From contig NC_086386.1 in the NCBI RefSeq assembly GCF_036588685.1, forward strand, positions 5,054,117-5,118,116: a DNA stretch of 64,000 nucleotides, read 5' to 3'. The DNA comes from Mytilus trossulus. Taxonomy: Eukaryota; Mollusca; Bivalvia; Mytilida; Mytilidae. Made by a program: the position numbers and the translations under genes. The first letter of the stretch is position 1. Each line of letters begins with the position of its first letter. This document shows positions 9,721-23,004 of the stretch, piece by piece. Below the pieces are notes generated by a model that saw only the letters and a list, made by a program, of their open reading frames with translations, was not told where the DNA came from and searched no databases.

Positions 9721-12570
9721 TTAGATCCTCTCCCTGGTAAATTTTTTTGGGATAACAAAGCAATGGATTGTTATACTACAAACATTCAAAACTCACATGT
9801 AAAACAAAGACTAGATGAATTTGTAAATAATAAACAGATTGATTCTAATTCAGCTGTTGAAAAATTCAACGCTATTTTGTGTGATACAGCACTTTTATCA
9901 ACTAAATTTGTTCAAAAGAAAATCATGAATAGGCCTATTAAGAAAAGTAAAAAACCATGGTTCTCAGACTCTTGTCATGACCTCCATACTACAGTTAAAA
10001 AGTACTGTTTACTTGTAAATAAGTTTCCAGACAACGGATCCTATAGAAAATCATTTTACTCATTCAAATCTAAATTAAGAAGAAGGTGTAAACAAGAAGA
10101 AAGAAATTACAAGAGTCAAATCTGCGACCAAATTTCACTAAATATGAAAAAAGACCCAAAGACATTTTGGAATTTACTTAACAAATTAAGTTCTCTTTCA
10201 GAAATAAAAGAGGAAAACCATTTTGATCAAGAATTATTTATAAACTACTTTAAAAAAATGAACAGTACTTCTAACATCCAAAACAATAAATTCCATGACA
10301 TAATTATTGAAAAATTAACAGCCTTAAAAAAGACATTAAATACATGCAACTCTGACAACGAATTTAATAAACAAATCCAGCCAGCTGAAATTTTAAATGC
10401 AGTTAAAACACTTAAAAATGGTAAATCATCAGCTGAAGACTTAATTTCTAATGAAATGATTAAATGCGGTATGCCAGTATTATTAGAACCCCTATTAAAA
10501 CTTTTCAACCTAGTATTTATGAAAGGCAGCTTCCCAAAATTATGGAACAAAAGTTTGATTACTTTAATTCATAAAAAGGGGAACAAATCTGACCCCTCTA
10601 ATTATAGAGGTATCTCATTGACTTCTAATTTGGGAAAATTATTCAATAAAATTATACACACTAGACTAATCAAGTTTATTAACACTAATAATTTAATAAG
10701 TGAAAATCAGATTGGCTTCAAAGAAAAAGCTAGAACAGCAGATCATATCTTCTCATTAAAGTCTATTGTAGACAAATATAAAACTAAAAAAAAAGAAAAT
10801 TTTTGCAGCATTTATAGATCTGCGAAAAGCCTTTGATACTGTCTGGAGGGAGGGTTTATTCTACATTCTACTCCAAAACAGACTTCCAGGCAAGCTTTTT
10901 AATGTCATCCAATCAATGTATAATGACAACAAATGCAGAATTAAATTTCAAAATGGTATGAGCCATGAATTTATATCAAATTATGGAGTAAAACAAGGGG
11001 ATGTACTTAGCCCCACTTTGTTTAATATTTATATAAATGGCCTTGTAAATGACCTTGATCATGCAAACACTCAACCAATTATTATAGGAGATGTTAAATT
11101 AACATCATTATTATATGCAGATGACATTATTTTATTATCTGAAACCCAAGAAGGGCTACAAAATGCACTAAATGAGTTAACTAAATTTTGTTCCCTATGG
11201 AAACTTGATGTTAACAAACAAAAATCAAAAATTATAATATTCAATTCTAATGGAAAATCTCACTGTAATTATTTTAAAGTAGAAAAAGAACATCTTGAGA
11301 CTGTTAAATCTATTTGTTACCTTGGAATAACTATAAATTGTTCAGGAAGTTTAAGTCATTCAAAAAAAAATCTTATGGAAAAAGGGAGAAAGGCTTGGTT
11401 TAAAATTAAAAAAACAGTCTCTTTAGATAATTCCTGCAGTATGCTTGAAAAATTATTTGATACTTTAGTTGTTCCAATAACTCTTTATGGGAGTGAAGTT
11501 TGGGGTGTAAGCCAAGTGTTCAAAGATTCAGATCCATTTGAACATTTACATATTAAATTTATTAAAGAAATTTTAGGTGTACAGTGCAAAACAACAAATG
11601 TAGCCTGTTTAACTGAGACAAACAGAATCCCTTTGTACTTTAAAATTCAGCTTTCAGCTATAAAATTTCTAAACCATATTGTAAACTCGCCTAACACTTT
11701 AGTCCATAAAATATATAATAATGTAGAGAAAACAAGTAAATGGGTTAACATTGTAAAAGACTGGTTAAATAAATTAGGTTTTGGTCATCTCACTTTTGAT
11801 ACTTTTAATTTAAAATATCACATAAATAGTATCCAACAAAGAATCTATGACCAGGCTTATCAAATTATAAATTGTTCTATCAATAAATGTGAAAAATTAA
11901 ATTTCTTTTGTCATACTAAAAGAATTAGAAAAAGGCCCCCATATATTGATATATGTAAATTCAAAACTGACCGATCAGTTTTCAGTAAATTTAAACTAAG
12001 TGCACATTCCCTAGCAATTGAAAGAGGGCGTTATACCAACATTGAAAGAAGTAAACGCATTTGCTTATCCTGTAACAGACAAGAAATTGAGGATGAATAC
12101 CATTTCTTCTCAATCTGTCCATGCTATACATCATTAAGGGATACCTATATACAAAATATTAATAAAAATCTTAATTTCAATTTTATTAAATTGCAGTCCA
12201 CTATAACACTTAAGCATTTGACTGTACTTTTAAATAGCAGTCTACCAGTCATTATAAAAATCACCATAAAGTATATTAATGATTGTCTTTTATTAAGAAC
12301 ATCTGTATAACTTGTATTTCTTTTAATATGCAATGCCAACCTAATTTTTGTTTGTGTTCTTTTTTCAATTGTTCATGAACATTAATAATGTGTTAACTGT
12401 TGATATTTATAGCCTTTTTTCTTCTTTGCTGTGAATACCACTGTCACTCTAATATAATTGTAATCAATTTAACTATTGTAAGTTTATTGTCTTAATTTTG
12501 TATGCCATAACCATTTAATGTAAATGTGTTTGTGCGAATAAAATATTGTCTATTGTCTATTGTCTATTGT
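9721..12570 (+). pseudogene. 5'-truncated LINE with RT and C-terminal zinc-knuckle region
   Basis: Two frames joined by one frameshift encode a non-LTR reverse transcriptase. Frame one (to 10836) carries KKSKKPWFSD, the KTLKNGKSSAEDLISNEMIK block, LITLIHKKGNKSDPSNYRGI and NQIGFKEKARTADHIFSLKS. Frame two begins with AAFIDLRKAFDTVW just past an A-run and carries the GVKQGDVLSPTLFN motif, the catalytic LLYADDIILLSE, and a Cys/His cluster near the end (CLSC, then EDEYHFFSICPC). The shift lies in the homopolymers around 10789-10806. The homology starts at 9721, upstream of the first ATG (9763) and just after an in-frame TAA, so the copy is 5'-truncated and lacks an endonuclease domain. The 3' UTR ends in AATAAAATATTGTC and a short tandem tail (TATTGTC, about four copies, 12545-12568). 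It sits in the left minisatellite arm: arm-like TTTGCACA sequence resumes after 12571. Apart from the frameshift the ORF is well preserved, suggesting a young insertion. Confidence 0.9.
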
Positions 12571-14228
12571 ACTGTTTGCACAGTTTGCACAAAATATTTT
12601 TTACTTTTTGTTTAGTATGTTTGTAAACATTAAATTTAGATATAAATATATTATTATAGGTAACAATTTTTGGCGAAAAATTAAATTCGGATTGTATCCG
12701 TCCTTGTTTCTGGAAATACACATGTTGTCAACATCCGTTTTCTCTAACTTTCCCTGGAAATATTGACCGCTAACCGTTTACTGAGTCTTAATTATAAAAT
12801 AATAGATGATATAGAACATTATAATGCTGTGAAATGGTATACAGGATTTTCCTTATTTTTGTAAGTTTTAAACATTAAATACCGACTAAAAAAAGGAATT
12901 AAATTTTAGTTTAATCAACGTTACATGTATTGACAAATGTCCATGACCGGCATGTTTCAAGACAACTTATAAATAAGAATGTGATACGTATTTATTTTTA
13001 CTACTATTACTATCAGAACACTTTATAGGGATAAATTAAGACATTTTTAAAAGGGGGTTCCAGCCGTTACGCTTAACTTTTGCGTTTTCAAGCCAGACAC
13101 TTTTTTTTTATATTATATGTCTTTGGTTGGATTCTGTTGGCTTGTAGAGAAGAATTTTACAAGCCCGAGAGCAATTTTACAATCAATGCTGTAGGACTTG
13201 TGGATAAACATGATAAACATTAAGACTGGGGTTCCCAACCTAGAGTAAAAGGGGGGAGGGTCCATATTATTATATGTCTCTGGTCCAACACAGGCACTTG
13301 TCTTAGAAAAATCCTTACCTTTATATATATATATTATATACATGTATATAGGATTTTTGTTGTTGAGATGAGTGCCTGTGGGGTCAAACTTAATGTTCCC
13401 ATTTAAATACATATAGTTATATATTAAGACATTTAAAAAGTATTTTTTTTTGCAAAATTTTAATTTTTAAAGCCAAAAATGTTGATAGTTGAAATTTTTT
13501 AATTTTAACTTCAAAATTTTACACGCAAAGATGAGTATAGACCTTTTTACTTATTGTATATAATATACATGCTATTGTTATGAAACTTTGTAATTTAAAT
13601 AGTGCATAATAATTTATTAAGCTTTGGTCATACCAAGTTCTTTTAAAATTTAAATTTACAACTCTTTATATTCTTTTAGGTTTGTGACCACAATTGTCGT
13701 CTCTTGATTTTCATTGTTTACAAATATAGTCCCTAGTGTTGACAGTGGGTTACTTGCCATTAATTTTTATATGCCTTCCAAATTTATTTTTCCATGTTTA
13801 ATGCCTCAAATTGCAAGTAGGGGGGTCAAATTACATTCTAAAAATTTTTAAATTAGCACTTTGGAAGCTGTGAAAAGATTTCAAGATGCACTAAATATGA
13901 AATTGTCCATATTTGGAGTTAGAGCCAATGAAGTTTTCTATAATTTGTCCCAAAAATAGTACAACACACTGTAAAAGTTTTTTTGAGAAAGCGCAGGTGG
14001 GATTTTTTTTTATTTTCATTTTTGTTTTAAAAGAAATGCACTGAAAAATAAGTGTGGTCTTGGACATGATGGGACTATTAACTGATTAAAAGTGCAGTCA
14101 TACTCATTTAACTGTTTTATATACTACTAGTTAATAAAATTTAAGGTATAATACTTTATTTGAGATAATAAATGAGATTTTTGTGAGTTTATACAGTATT
14201 TATATTAGGCTATGTTATCTGCCATATA
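12571..14228. other. AT-rich non-coding
   Basis: Begins with about 30 bp resembling the interrupted arm. It then contains low-complexity T-rich sequence and a TA run near 13321-13350. No gene seen. Confidence 0.4.
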
Positions 14229-15308
14229 TGTAACACTCCCAAACGTGTCCTTCCCCCCAAATGTGTCCGATTTCCACAAACGTGTCTTTTCTCCCTAAAC
14301 GTGTCCGAAATGTACAATATTCCCCAAACGTGTCCGATAAATTTTATTCGCCAAAACTTGTCCAATATTTAACGCCAGAATGTCTCATGTCTTTTAGCGT
14401 TAATACATGTATCTCCTAAATAAAATCGCTGATAACGTTGACGACAATTTAATAATGGGGACACAGGTGACAAAGTTTTCATTTAATAGCTTTAGTTAAT
14501 TAAATGTAGGTTTTTAATGAATATCATAATTCAAAATTTAATCTGTAATTGACTGAAACTGCTTCTTGTTCAGTTGCAAGTATTTCAAACGCATTAAGAG
14601 CGAATCTGCACATAGTTATAGAGTTGAATTAATCCGTTACTTTGTAAATTATTTTGTACTTATAAACTCCAATGATGCGTTTTAAATTTATCCGAATATT
14701 GCCTGGCGGGAGTTAAGCAGCATTTTTTTTTTTAACTTTTGTAAAAATCATAAACTGGTTATCCGTTTTTTTTTATAAATTTTAGGTTTCCAGCATCACT
14801 AAAGACACACGAGCAAGAGAAATAACATCCAGTGCCAAATATTTCATGTTTTAAAGATTCTTTTTATCAATATGAATGTTATGTGATCAACGCCAGTTAT
14901 TAATGGTTACCGTAATTACAAATTTAATTTGCAGAGAAAGGGACACTTTCATCCATTGACTGTTCAGTTTAACTAAACATGTTTGCTTACAATTTACATA
15001 CGACATAGCTGAAGGGACGCCCCCCACTTTTACCCATTTCTTTTTGCTGGTTTAAAAAAGTACCTTATCTATATTTTTAATGAAATGGTAAAATTAGTAT
15101 ACATTAATGGAATAGCAATAACCAAATAACGCTTGATATGGACACGTTTTTGGGATTTGACACGTTTGTTTTTTTTTTTTAAATTGACACGTTTGGGCGT
15201 TTATACAAATCACACGCTTTGACGATGTTTTTAACTAGACATGTTTTGCAGTTCAGTGACGTCAATGTGGACACGTTTGGGGGGAAGGACACGTTTCTGA
15301 GTGTTACA
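14229..15308. mobile_element. 1.08-kb TIR element with ACGTGTCC subterminal motifs
   Basis: Both ends read inward as TGTAACACTC, then AAACGTGTCCTTCCCCCCAA, giving a TIR of about 40 bp with roughly three mismatches. TATA flanks it on both sides (14225-14228 and 15309-15312), consistent with a TA or TATA target duplication. Just inside the left end the decamer AAACGTGTCC recurs about six times. Its complement recurs five to seven times inside the right end, an arrangement typical of transposase-binding subterminal repeats. The interior is AT-rich with no transposase, so the element is non-autonomous. Confidence 0.75.
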
Positions 15309-15433
15309 TATACACATGGTATGCCGCAATGATATACATGTAAAAGGGTGGTAAAGGGTTATTTTTTTTTAATGTTTTCGGCCTTTTTATTTTCCGTAAA
15401 TTTCGTGTTTTGATGTTTTCATTTCTCCTTTTT

Positions 15434-17351
15434 TATACGACCGCAAATTTTGAAAAAAATTTCGTTGTATATTGCTATCACGTTGGCGTCGTCGTCGTCG
15501 TCCGAATACTTTTAGTTTTCGCACTCTAACTTTAGTAAAAGTGAATAGAAATCTATGAAATTTTAACACAAGGTTTATGACCATAAAAGGAAGGCTGGTA
15601 TTGATTTTGGGAGTTTTGGTCCCAAGATTTTAGGAATTAGGGGCCAAAAAGGGCCCAAATAAGCATTTTCTTGGTTTTCGCACTATAACTTTAGTTTAAG
15701 TTAATAGAAATCTATGAAATTTTGACACAAGGTTTATGACCACAAAAGAAAGGTTGGGATTGATTTTGGGAGTTTTGGTTTCAACAGTTTAGGAATTAGG
15801 GGCCAAAAAAGGGCCCAAATAAGCATTATTCTTGGTTTTCGCACAATAACTTTAGTTAAAGTCAATAGAAATCAATGAAATTTAAACACAATGTTTATGA
15901 CCACAAAAGGAAGGTTGGTATTGATTTTGGGAGTTTCGGTCCCAACAGTTTAGGAATTGGGGGCCAAAAAGGGACCCAAATAAGCATTTTTCTTGGTTTT
16001 CGCACAATAACTTTAGTTAAAGTAAATAGAAATCTATGAAATTTAAACACAAGGTTTATGACTATAAAAGGAAGGTTGGTATTGATTTTGGGAGTTTTGG
16101 TCCCAACAGTTAAGGAAAAAGGGGCCCAAAGGGTCCAAAATTAAACTTTGTTTGATTTCATCAAAATTGAATAATTGGGGTTCTTTAATATGCCGAATCT
16201 AACTGTGTATGTAGATTCTTAATTTTTGGTCCCTTTTTCAAATTGGTCTACATTAAGGTCCAAAGGGTCCAAAATTAAACTTAGTTTGATTTTAACAAAA
16301 ATTGAAACCTTGGGGTTCTTTGATATGCTGAATCTAAAAATGTACTTAGATTTTTGATTATTGGCCCAGTTTTCAAGTTGGCCCAAATCGAGGTCCAAAA
16401 TTAAACATTGTTTGATTTCATCAAAAATTGAATAATTGGGGTTCTTTGATATGCCAAATCTAACTGTGTATGTAGATTCTTAATTTTTGGTCCAGTTTTA
16501 AAATTGGTCTAAATTAAAGTGCAAAGGGTCCAAAATTAAACTAAGTTTGATTTTAACAAAAAATTAAATTCTTGGGCCTCTTTGATATGCTGAATCTAAA
16601 CATGTACTTAGATTTTTGATTATGGGCCCAGTTTTCAAGTTGGTCCAAATCAGGATCTAAAATTATTATATTAAGTATTGTGCAATAGCAAGTCTTTTCA
16701 ATTGCACAGTATTGTGCAATGGCAAGAAATATCTAATTTCACAATATTGTGAAATAGCAATTTTTTTTTTAATTAAGAGTTATCTTTCTTTGTCCAGTAT
16801 AGTAAGCAAGAAATATCTGCAAGAATTTTTTTAATTGGAGTTATCTTTCTTTGTCCAGAATCAACTTAAATCTTTGTTATATACACTATACAATGTATAT
16901 TCACTTTTTACTACCAACTGATAAATTTAAATAATCTTTACCCATTCAGTGATAACAAGCAGTTTTTTTACATCTTAATATTTTATGATGTATTTAAATG
17001 AGTAGTAATTGTTGCAAACTCCATTAGAATATTTTAATTGAAATTAGTTTTGGAATAAGGGAAAGGGGGATGTGATTAAAAAATTGTGTTCAATTTTTCT
17101 CATTTGAAATTTCATAAATAAAAAGAAAATTTCTTCAAACATTTTTTTGAGAGGATTAATATTCAACAGAATAGTGAATTGCTCTAAGAGAAAACAAAAA
17201 TTTTAAGTTCATTTGAATACATTCATTCTGTGTCAGAAACCTATGCTGTGTCAACTATTTAATCACAATCCAAATTTAGAGCGGAATCCAGCTTGAATGT
17301 TGTGTCCATACTTGCCCCAACCGTTCAGGGTTCAACCTCTGCGGTCGTATA
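15434..17351. mobile_element. 1.9-kb element with TATACGACCGCA termini
   Basis: The 12-bp ends are perfect inverted repeats: TATACGACCGCA at 15434-15445 and TGCGGTCGTATA at 17340-17351. Inside are a GTCGTC run, then about four tandem units of roughly 160 bp (each with CTTGGTTTTCGCAC, AGAAATCTATGAAAT and TTGATTTTGGGAGTTT), then two to three longer units (GGGTCCAAAATTAAAC, GGGGTTCTTTGATATGC). There is no coding sequence. The modular layout and exact termini suggest a non-autonomous DNA element; diverged relatives of its modules occur at 18010-18835. Confidence 0.7.
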
Positions 17352-18009
17352 AAGCTACGCCCTGCGGAGCATCTGGTTCATGTTTGGCTTGACTTGCTTG
17401 CTTTGTGTTTCCCCTTATTTGTTTTCCATGTTTCGCATTTAATTAAAAAATGTGGAATATAGTGTAATACCTTCTGAAATTTGTTTAATCTAATAGTTAT
17501 TGATGTATGTTTTACTTTTGCAAAATTTATTGTATGAATGAAGTCTATCAAATTACTATGAATAATATTTTATTTTCAAATAATTAAGATGCAAGTAGCA
17601 GATGGTAAAAGTTAACCGCAAGGTTTTTATGTTCATTAATAAAGGCTGCATGATTTTGAAGAACTACTCAATAATTACTTGTGGTAATTTTTTCTTTAAT
17701 ATTTACAGTAATTTTTGTCATGCTTCATTTTTTCAGACCTTTATTTTTCGTGCAACGTTTTTGAGATTTTTATTTCATGCGTTTCCGTGTTTAATACCCC
17801 CCTTTACTACCCTCATGTAACAGGTAAAAATAAAATAATTTTATCAAATCTTTATGACGACAATTTTTTCAGGGTAGTAATTAACCTTTGTTTTAATGTT
17901 TTAAAACACCACAGAAACAACTTTCTTTGCATTTATAACAATTTATAACATTTTTTATATGAAAGCATATTGTGAAGCTAAACCTGCTTTTGATTGAAGA
18001 TTTTTTTTT
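17352..18009. other. Non-coding, AT-rich
   Basis: Two overlapping short frames (17602-17948) have no recognisable domain and are T-rich. Nothing else seen. Confidence 0.4.
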
Positions 18010-18847
18010 TATCATATATATATCTTGGGAGTTTCATAGCACCATTTTATTTTTATTAAATTTATTTTGAGAGTTATGGCCTTAACTTTTTTAGGAATTA
18101 GGGGACAAAACCAATACTTTTCTATTTTTTTGTATAAATTGCTTATTTTTTGGACTAATTTTAACAGGGTTTTATTCTTGAATTCTTGGGGTTCTTTAAT
18201 ATGCTGAATGTTACCATGTATTATATTTTTGGATTTTGGGCTCCAAATTTAAAATGGTCCACATTCATGAGGTCCACAGGGTACAGAATTAAACTGTGTT
18301 TGATTTTAATAAAAATGAATTATTGTTTTTTTTTTATATGCTTAATATAAATTTGTATATAGATTTTTAGTTTTGGTACCGTTTTTAAATCGGTCTACAT
18401 TATGGTCCATAGGGTATGAAATTAAACTTACATGTGTAGTTTGATTTCCTTAAGAATTGAGTTCTTGGTGTACTTTGATATACGAATCTAACTGTGAAAT
18501 TTAATTTTTAATTTTAGGTTCGGTTTTTAATTTGGTTTATATTAAGGTTGAAAGTGTTAATTATTAAACTTAGTGTGATTTTAACAAAAATTGTTTTTTT
18601 TGGGGGTTCTTTGATATTTTGAATTTAAACATTTAGATTTTTGATTAAGGGCTCAGAAGATTGTCTAATTTGGGGTACAAATTGAAAATTTGTTTGATTT
18701 CAACAAAAATTGAGTTCTTTGGTTTTTTTGATATGCTGAATTTCACCACTTATTTACATTTTGATGTTTGGGTCCTGTTATGAGTTATGAAGTTGGTTCC
18801 TTATTGAGGAGAAAAGGGTACAAAAGCGAACTTTAGGGGGGGGGGGG
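18010..18847. repeat. Diverged copy of the 15.4-17.4 kb element modules
   Basis: Repeats the module order of that element (TTAGGAATTAGGGGACAAAA, TTGGGGTTCTTTAATATGCT, GAATTAAACTGTGTTTGATT) with many substitutions and without recognisable termini. It ends in a run of 12 G at 18836-18847. Confidence 0.65.
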
Positions 18848-18897
18848 ATTAAGAAAATGTATACAACAAAAATTATCAGCAAGACCATTTAAAATCA

Positions 18898-19032
18898 TTG
18901 GTGGATCCAGGGGAGGGTTAAGGGGTTGGAACCCCCATTTTTTTGGCAGATTAATGCATTTGAATGGGGACATGAAGTTGGAACCCCCCTTTGTCCTGTG
19001 TTGGGAACCTCCCTTTTAAAATGGCTGGATCC
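18898..19032. mobile_element. Short palindromic MITE (GGATCCAG ends)
   Basis: About 135 bp running from GGTGGATCCAGGGG to CTGGATCC, with internal GGAACCCCC tracts. It is related to the cleaner copy at 43790-43939, in the opposite orientation. Confidence 0.6.
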
Positions 19033-22000
19033 TTCCCTGAAAATAATGTGTATGCTCAATTTATGGGCATTATGTTTTGTGGACTGTGTGTTTGTTTGTT
19101 CATTTGTTTCTCTTTAGGTAAAAGGTTTGGTTATAATAGTTTTAATTGATGAAATTGTATTGCAATTAACCTGAAACTTTGATATGATCTTTTTAATTTT
19201 AATGCCAAATTAGAGTTTTGATTTTAATTTCACGGTCCACTGAACTGCAGAACATAGAAAACTTGTGCGAGTAGGTAATCTGTATACTATGGACACATTC
19301 TTGTTAAGTCTTAAATTACATTTTAGATTTATACTATGCTACATGTATGAAGATTTGAGAGTGGACATTTATTTGTCTTTGTTGAAAGTACAAATTTATA
19401 TATTTAGGTGTGACACAGTTTGTTAAGAGCCTCAAATTAATTTTTTACCCATGAACAGTTTAAGTTTAAAGTATTGGTTTGTTTCTTTAATCAGCATCAG
19501 TTTTGCAAATTAGTTTTACTCACTGTTTTTGTTATTCGTGAAGATATGATGTTTTGTTTTTTTATTATATCATTGCAAGTTACAAAGAATTTTGAATTTT
19601 GTTTCTGTCTAATGATTTAGGGCAGAGTTATGGTCCTTTGACTTTTGAAAATTTACTAAAATAATCAGTTTTTCTCACCTTTTTTGTCATTTTTGTATAT
19701 ATGGATTTAATAATTAGTATATCTTTATCATACCAAGTACGTAACAGTTAAAGTTAAAAGTTTAAATTTTGATTTTGTTTGATAATTTTGTGGAGAGTAA
19801 TGGTTGTTGGGCTTAGAAAATTATTTGAAATAATCAGTTTTAAACACTTTTTTTGTCATGCTTTTAAAATACATTAACTTGATTTTTGTTATAAGGTTTA
19901 CAATGACAAGTTATAAATCAAGTTACAATTTTGTTTCAATACAATTATTTTTTTAAATGGTAGGGGATTTTGCATTGCCATGCAATACTCACAGAATGCT
20001 TGTTTTACGCCCATTTATGGGACGACGTACAGTCAGGGGTACTACTTGTACAAGTTATCTCTAATTACTTAAAGATATCTGACGCCACAATGGAAAAGTG
20101 ATTGCTGTATGCGTCAAAAGGCCGGCCGAGTAGGTTAATAGCGATAAGGTGTATATACACATATAACTAAATAAATAATGTTTGAATAATCTCCCCTTAA
20201 TTTTCTTTAAAATTTACTTGTATAAGCAAATTTTTCTTACAATCCCACAAAAGTTATTAAGTTTTGTGATGTAAATTCATGCCTTTTATGATTTTTTCCA
20301 GGCTGCTGATTTTTTTTATTAGAGTTTAATGTTTCATCTCATTAATTGAAAAAAGAAACTGATTGGGCAAAGATCTTTTAAAAGTATTTGGGCAAGGCCT
20401 AAAAAATTGCTCCTTGGGGGCTTGTAAATGAGCAGTGTTTTGAAGATAACAGACAAATGGGATTTTAATTGTCTATGAAATTACACTTAAATGATTAATA
20501 AAGACATTTGTAAAGGGCAGATAATTTAAAATTCTATTAGAGCAAAGAAATCATAAGAATTCAATACAGAAGATAGGATGACTTTTTTTCTTTTACAAGT
20601 AAATATCTTAATGTTTACGGGACATGACCATGATAACTCAACTGACATATTATGGTATATTGTTAAAAGTTTGTTTTTATGTTTGTTCTGTTCGTCTTTA
20701 AAATGTTTGACATTAACTTAAAAACGCTTTAACCAATATGAAAAGAACTTTGGTGAATTATTTTTATATATATTGCCATGAGTTTTTTTTTTTATAATAA
20801 CATACCTGATTTTCCGTTTCCTACTTTTATTTATTAAAAAAGGGGAGATTCTTCAGTTTACAGACTATAACCTTAAAAATAGTTTTACCAACTTGCAAGA
20901 AACTGTGGTGAATTGTTTGATTCTATTTATATGAGCTTCCTTTTGATTTTTATACATTTTGTACTATACCTTTTTTGATTTATGGGGATTTATTTTATAC
21001 AAAAAGGGTGATTTTTAAGTTTTCGGACAGTTACTGAAAAATGCTTTTTGCATTTTTTTAAACTTTATATTTATTGTTGTAAGCTTTCTTTTGGTTTTTA
21101 TAAATTGAAGATTTTACCCTTCTGAGTAATTGTAAGATTTTATTTATAAAAAGGGTTGATTTTCAGGTTTTGGACAATATCCTTAAAGTGCTTAAAGCCG
21201 TTTTTATTAAGATTTGATGACTGATTTTTATTGATTATTATTACATGTATTAGGATAACCTTTTTTTAGTTTTTTTATAAATTTTCTTATAATAAAATGT
21301 TAAAAAGTTATTGAACTTTATTTTTTTATAGTTGATATAGTGTGTTTGTATTATGTTACTATTTAACTTTTGATGAACTTCTTTGTACCATTGTTATTTT
21401 ATGGTGTTTGAGAAATAAAGAATCTTGAAATTTTGACAAAAGATTTACTAAGTATTGCCTAACAGCATACTTAGTATTGCGCAACTGCACTGTGTATTGC
21501 ACAACAGCCAGAAATCTTTAGTTGAATATAAATTTAATTTATATAATGTTCATTTAAAATTGTCTATTTACATGGTTTACTTTAACAAAGATGTAATTTG
21601 AAACTTGTAGGTAAAATTTTACCAGACATGGCTACAATTATAATTGGAGTATGTATTTTTTTTGTAAAATATGTTTTTTGAGCCTGTCCGCCTGACAATG
21701 AAGATGGCAGACATGGTAAAAAAAAGTACAAAGTATAAAATGTAAATTTTGTCTTATTATCTAGTTATAAAACTGTAATGAATTGAGATATTCTGACAAG
21801 ATCAATGTCGGAGAGTAAGTGTTATGAGACTGTAGAATATGCACTTTAAAGTTAAAGAATTGAATGCTTTTTACATTTTATTTTTATACAGATATATAAT
21901 GTTACGAAGTTATAAATGTTTGTCATATGTACATGTTATTGTCCTTATTTTTATTGTTGAGTTTCTGCTTTTTATTTTAAAAGCACTTGTTACATTTTAT

Positions 22001-22452
22001 AATGATGTTTAAATGGGTGTTAGCAGGCTGGTAAGTGTTTTTTGAAGATTTTTGTATTCCTTTTTGGAAACTATTTATGGGCTATATCTATTTACTCATA
22101 AAAAATGTAGCACTATTTAGTTTCTGGATAGGTTGCAATTGTTCAACTTGATTAAACTATTACTTTTTAGAGATGTTATTAGATTTGCATGATTTTTTTA
22201 TTTCACAAAAGATGGTCAAGTATATATTCCTTATATTTTTAAGTATTGATTGTCATTATGAGTTTTTTATTTATTCTTATTTTTATATGTTTTTTTAATG
22301 ATTTGAATGTTGGCAATTTTAAGGCAAACAAGTGGTACTTGTTTGAAAGACTCTTTAATAAACTGTAGACACAGGGGTACATGTACTTGTTAAAACCATT
22401 TGGAAGTTGTGGAATTCGGCTAACAGGATTATGGGATTATTTAAAAAAAAAG
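19033..22452. repeat. Old dispersed repeats with degenerate tandem units
   Basis: About 19480-19980 holds two or more units of roughly 190 bp (TAATCAGTTTTTCTCACC, then TTTTTGTCAT). About 20690-21260 holds three to four units of roughly 150 bp (AAAAAGGGTGATTTT next to a TTTCGGACA or TTTTGGACA block). About 21440-21520 has AGTATTGCGCAACTGCA units resembling a module at 16670-16770. No coding potential was seen. Confidence 0.5.
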
Positions 22453-22640
22453 AAGATGTGGTATAATGATTGCCAATGAGACATCTTTTCACAAGAGACC
22501 AAAATGACTCAGACATTAACAACTTTAGGTCACCGTACAGCCTTTAACAATAAGCAAAGCCCATAATGCATACTCAGCTTTAAAAGGCCCTGATGAGACA
22601 ATGTAAAACAGTTGAAACGAGAAAACTAAAGTCCTTATTT
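22453..22640 (-). repeat. Dispersed repeat family A (GATGTGGTAT...CATTGG type)
   Basis: Shares ordered blocks (AAGATGTGGTAT, GATTGCCAATGAGAC, GGTCACCGTAC, AGCAAAGCCCATA, AACGAGAAAACTAA) with copies at 40560-40945 (opposite orientation and longer), 45604-45780, 52780-52915 (opposite) and 56167-56332. Orientation is set by calling the 40.6-kb copy plus. No RT or tRNA-like head was identified. Confidence 0.75.
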
Positions 22641-23004
22641 ATTTTAAAAAATGAAAGAAAATATATCTATATATCGATAACCCTTCTGAATAACTAGGTT
22701 TTGTTAGCTTTAAGGAATGACAACATTTTTGTGTTTTGTATAGTATATTAACATAAAAGGTTTGTTATCAAATACCTTATTGTCCTGAACATGACATATA
22801 AGAAGTTTGCATGTTGATTTATTTTTGAATTATGTCTTTGTATGAATGATGAAATTTAGTTAATGCAATGACTGGTTTGTGATAATGAAAACCCTGGTGT
22901 AATAATTTTTTAGTTATAGAGATTTTTTTTATTTGAACTAAATGCAGTGTTACAAACACATGCCAAACTAAGAAGATGTTATATTTAAATAACATTAAAT
23001 ATAT

